Source: DATGFK01 sp040007395
GTDB taxonomy: Bacteria > Chloroflexota > Anaerolineae > Aggregatilineales > UBA2796
Direction: 5' to 3'
DNA length: 40,734 nt
Assembly: GCA_040007395.1 (NCBI GenBank)
Contig: JBDTVG010000165.1
Span: 1 to 40,734 of the forward strand
Numbering within the stretch: the stretch's first letter is position 1; each line of letters opens with the position of its first letter. Under the pieces are notes generated by a model. That model saw only the letters and a program-made list of their open reading frames with translations. It did no database searches and was not told the DNA's origin. Of this stretch, positions 39,192-40,734 are shown piece by piece. The position numbers and the translations under genes were made by a program.

Positions 39192-40734
39192 GTGACGAAA
39201 TTTACCAAGATTCCGCGACGTGTATGGCTGTTAGCATTAGCCTTTGCCGCGCTGACAACACTGCCGTATCTGGTGGCACTCTTTTCTGCACCACATGGCA
39301 CGACCTTTAGCGGCGTGTTTCCGCTTAATGCTGTTGACTACAACAGTCACCTTGCTAAGATGCAGCAAGGTATGCAGGGAGCGTGGCTGTATCAGTTGTT
39401 GTTCACCGCCGAACCACATCCACCCATCTTACTGCAAACGTTTTACATCGCGCTTGGTCATCTTGCGCGCTGGACTGGACTCTCGTTGGATCTAGTCTAT
39501 CATCTGAGCCGGATCGTTTTTTCAGCGCTGCTCGTACCATCAATCTGGATCGTCATGCGGCGGTTTCTGTCAGAATCGCTAGCATGGTGGGCGCTGCTGC
39601 TTAGTTTGTTTAGCGGCGGGCTGAGTTGGCTGCTGCTGTTCATAAACCCTGCTATCACCGGACAGATTTCGCCAATTGAGTTCTGGTTGCTAGATGCCTA
39701 TACATTTCTGGCGGCGTTTGTTTCGCCGCACTTTGCCGCAGGCATGGTACTGCTGGCATTGGCTTTTGCGGCGCTGGATGACTGGACAGAAACGGGCGCA
39801 GGCCGCAGTCTAATCGGATTGTTTTTAGCGGGAATTGGAATTGCCCTGCTCCAGCCATTCCATTTATTGCTATTAGACACAACACTAGTTCTTGTTGCCG
39901 TCTGGCGAATGTGGCATAAGCGGCTGGTTTGGTGGCAGGGTATAGTTGGCCTAACGCTAATTGGGGTTAGTCATGCGGCGCTTGTCGGCTACGATTTGCT
40001 GATGTTTCAACAGCCAATATGGCGTTCGTTCAGTGAACAGAATATTACGCTCTCGCCGCCACCGATCTTTTATGTGCTTGGTTATGCACCGATTTTGCTG
40101 CCTGCTGTGGGCGGGATCGGGCTGGCACTGCGCCGCCGCGATGAACGTTGGCTGGTTCCGGCGTTGTGGGTGCTACTGGTATCGGTGTTGGTCTATGCAC
40201 CGCTGGCTACTCAGCGTCGTTTTACGCTGGGCATACAAATTCCACTGGCAATGTTAGCGACCTATGCGTTGTCAAATATGGCAACTTTCTTGGCACGACG
40301 CAGGATCAAACGATCTGGATTGCTGCGGTTGCTCTACGGCGCACTAGCCATGATGTCTACGCTACTGGTACTGTTCTGGCTGCTTGGTACGACACGCAAC
40401 ACACAAAATCATGACCTATACATTCCCGATGAAACTCGTGTCGCTTGGCAATGGATCACGGATAACACGGCTCCAAATAGTCTATTCCTCTCGGCGTTTG
40501 GCTCCGGCGGCGGGATCGCTGGACGAACCGGGCGACATGTCGTACTCGGTCACTGGATCGAAACCGCCTATTATTTGGACAAACAAAGCGCAGTACAGAA
40601 ATTCTTTTCTGCCGAAACGGATATAAGTTGGCGACTGGCGTTTCTAAAAGATCAACGGGTAGATTATATCTGGTACAGTGACCAGGAAAGAACATTAGGG
40701 AATTTTGACCCGAACTCCCTCCCTGTACTGCAAC
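39192..40734 (+). CDS. Polytopic membrane protein, GT-C-like glycosyltransferase candidate (3' end outside window)
   Basis: From GTG 39192 the frame is open to the end of the window (514 codons). The product has a first membrane segment (VWLLALAFAALTTLPYLVAL), a loop with VFPLNAVDYNSHLAKMQQG containing an acidic D-Y-N-S-H element like the first loop of GT-C enzymes, about ten further segments, and a soluble C-terminal domain with ETRVAWQWITDNTAPNSLFLS, GGGIAGRTGRHVVLGHWIET and VDYIWYSDQE. That tail is common in Chloroflexota membrane glycosyltransferase-like proteins. A ribosome-binding site is not obvious, and TTG or ATG alternatives exist downstream. Confidence 0.65.
   Translation, partial: MTKFTKIPRRVWLLALAFAALTTLPYLVALFSAPHGTTFSGVFPLNAVDYNSHLAKMQQGMQGAWLYQLLFTAEPHPPILLQTFYIALGHLARWTGLSLDLVYHLSRIVFSALLVPSIWIVMRRFLSESLAWWALLLSLFSGGLSWLLLFINPAITGQISPIEFWLLDAYTFLAAFVSPHFAAGMVLLALAFAALDDWTETGAGRSLIGLFLAGIGIALLQPFHLLLLDTTLVLVAVWRMWHKRLVWWQGIVGLTLIGVSHAALVGYDLLMFQQPIWRSFSEQNITLSPPPIFYVLGYAPILLPAVGGIGLALRRRDERWLVPALWVLLVSVLVYAPLATQRRFTLGIQIPLAMLATYALSNMATFLARRRIKRSGLLRLLYGALAMMSTLLVLFWLLGTTRNTQNHDLYIPDETRVAWQWITDNTAPNSLFLSAFGSGGGIAGRTGRHVVLGHWIETAYYLDKQSAVQKFFSAETDISWRLAFLKDQRVDYIWYSDQERTLGNFDPNSLPVLQ

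Overview
The window reads as a chromosomal segment of a Chloroflexota bacterium, most likely class Anaerolineae or a close relative. This is an inference from gene style: long proteins with repeated D-W motifs, a glutamate-mutase-L-like protein in a membrane-protein operon, Thr/Pro-rich stalk proteins and a long L31. No rRNA or other direct taxonomic marker is present. Base composition looks fairly even. I see no tRNA, rRNA, transposase, phage module or CRISPR array.

Layout. (1) 1-3301 is housekeeping: the end of a flavin oxidoreductase, a minus-strand block of ribosomal proteins L21, L27 and L31 behind a near-consensus promoter, a solitary HicB, a DinB-like protein and YgfZ. (2) 3313-9319 holds a membrane protein and two tandem paralogous GT-C-like membrane proteins flanking a small membrane protein. 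(3) 9395-13310 is an accessory block, more AT-rich by eye: a HEPN-like protein, an ABC exporter with an elaborate 5' leader, and a TIR/deoxyribosyltransferase-like protein. (4) 13416-23444 is a compact eight-gene plus-strand operon of mostly unknown function: a small soluble protein, a DUF6754-like protein, two six-TM proteins, a 1328-residue acidic protein with at least 15 DW(L/M/F) motifs, an ASKHA-fold MutL-like ATPase, a KOW-ended beta-rich protein and a Thr/Pro stalk protein. It is the best candidate for an undescribed system. (5) 23590-26770 pairs an AAA+/OmpR-type winged-helix fusion convergently with a TIR-TM-stalk-FGE-like protein. (6) 26908-34918 has mostly minus-strand metabolic and envelope genes: an MpaB-like oxygenase, a Yip1-like protein, UppS, a PhnD-like protein, PurU (plus), a DUF4397 protein, an MFS transporter, a universal stress protein (plus) and LipB. 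(7) 35145-40734 has a Tat-exported ferritin-like protein, an exported beta-sandwich protein, a probable structured RNA or attenuator upstream of metG, metG, a small coupled membrane ORF and a GT-C-like protein running off the end.

How the genes fit together. The operon in (4) predicts a cytoplasmic actin-like ATPase working with a multi-subunit membrane assembly, with long disordered D-W arms acting as docking tethers. The block in (3) and the TIR-FGE gene in (5) resemble conflict or sensing cargo, but no known complete defence system is recognisable. Several promoters here share an extended -10 element (TGN upstream of TANNNT), and two start codons lie only 6-7 nt past a -10 box, which suggests leaderless transcripts. 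All function calls come from reading the sequence; no database search was run.
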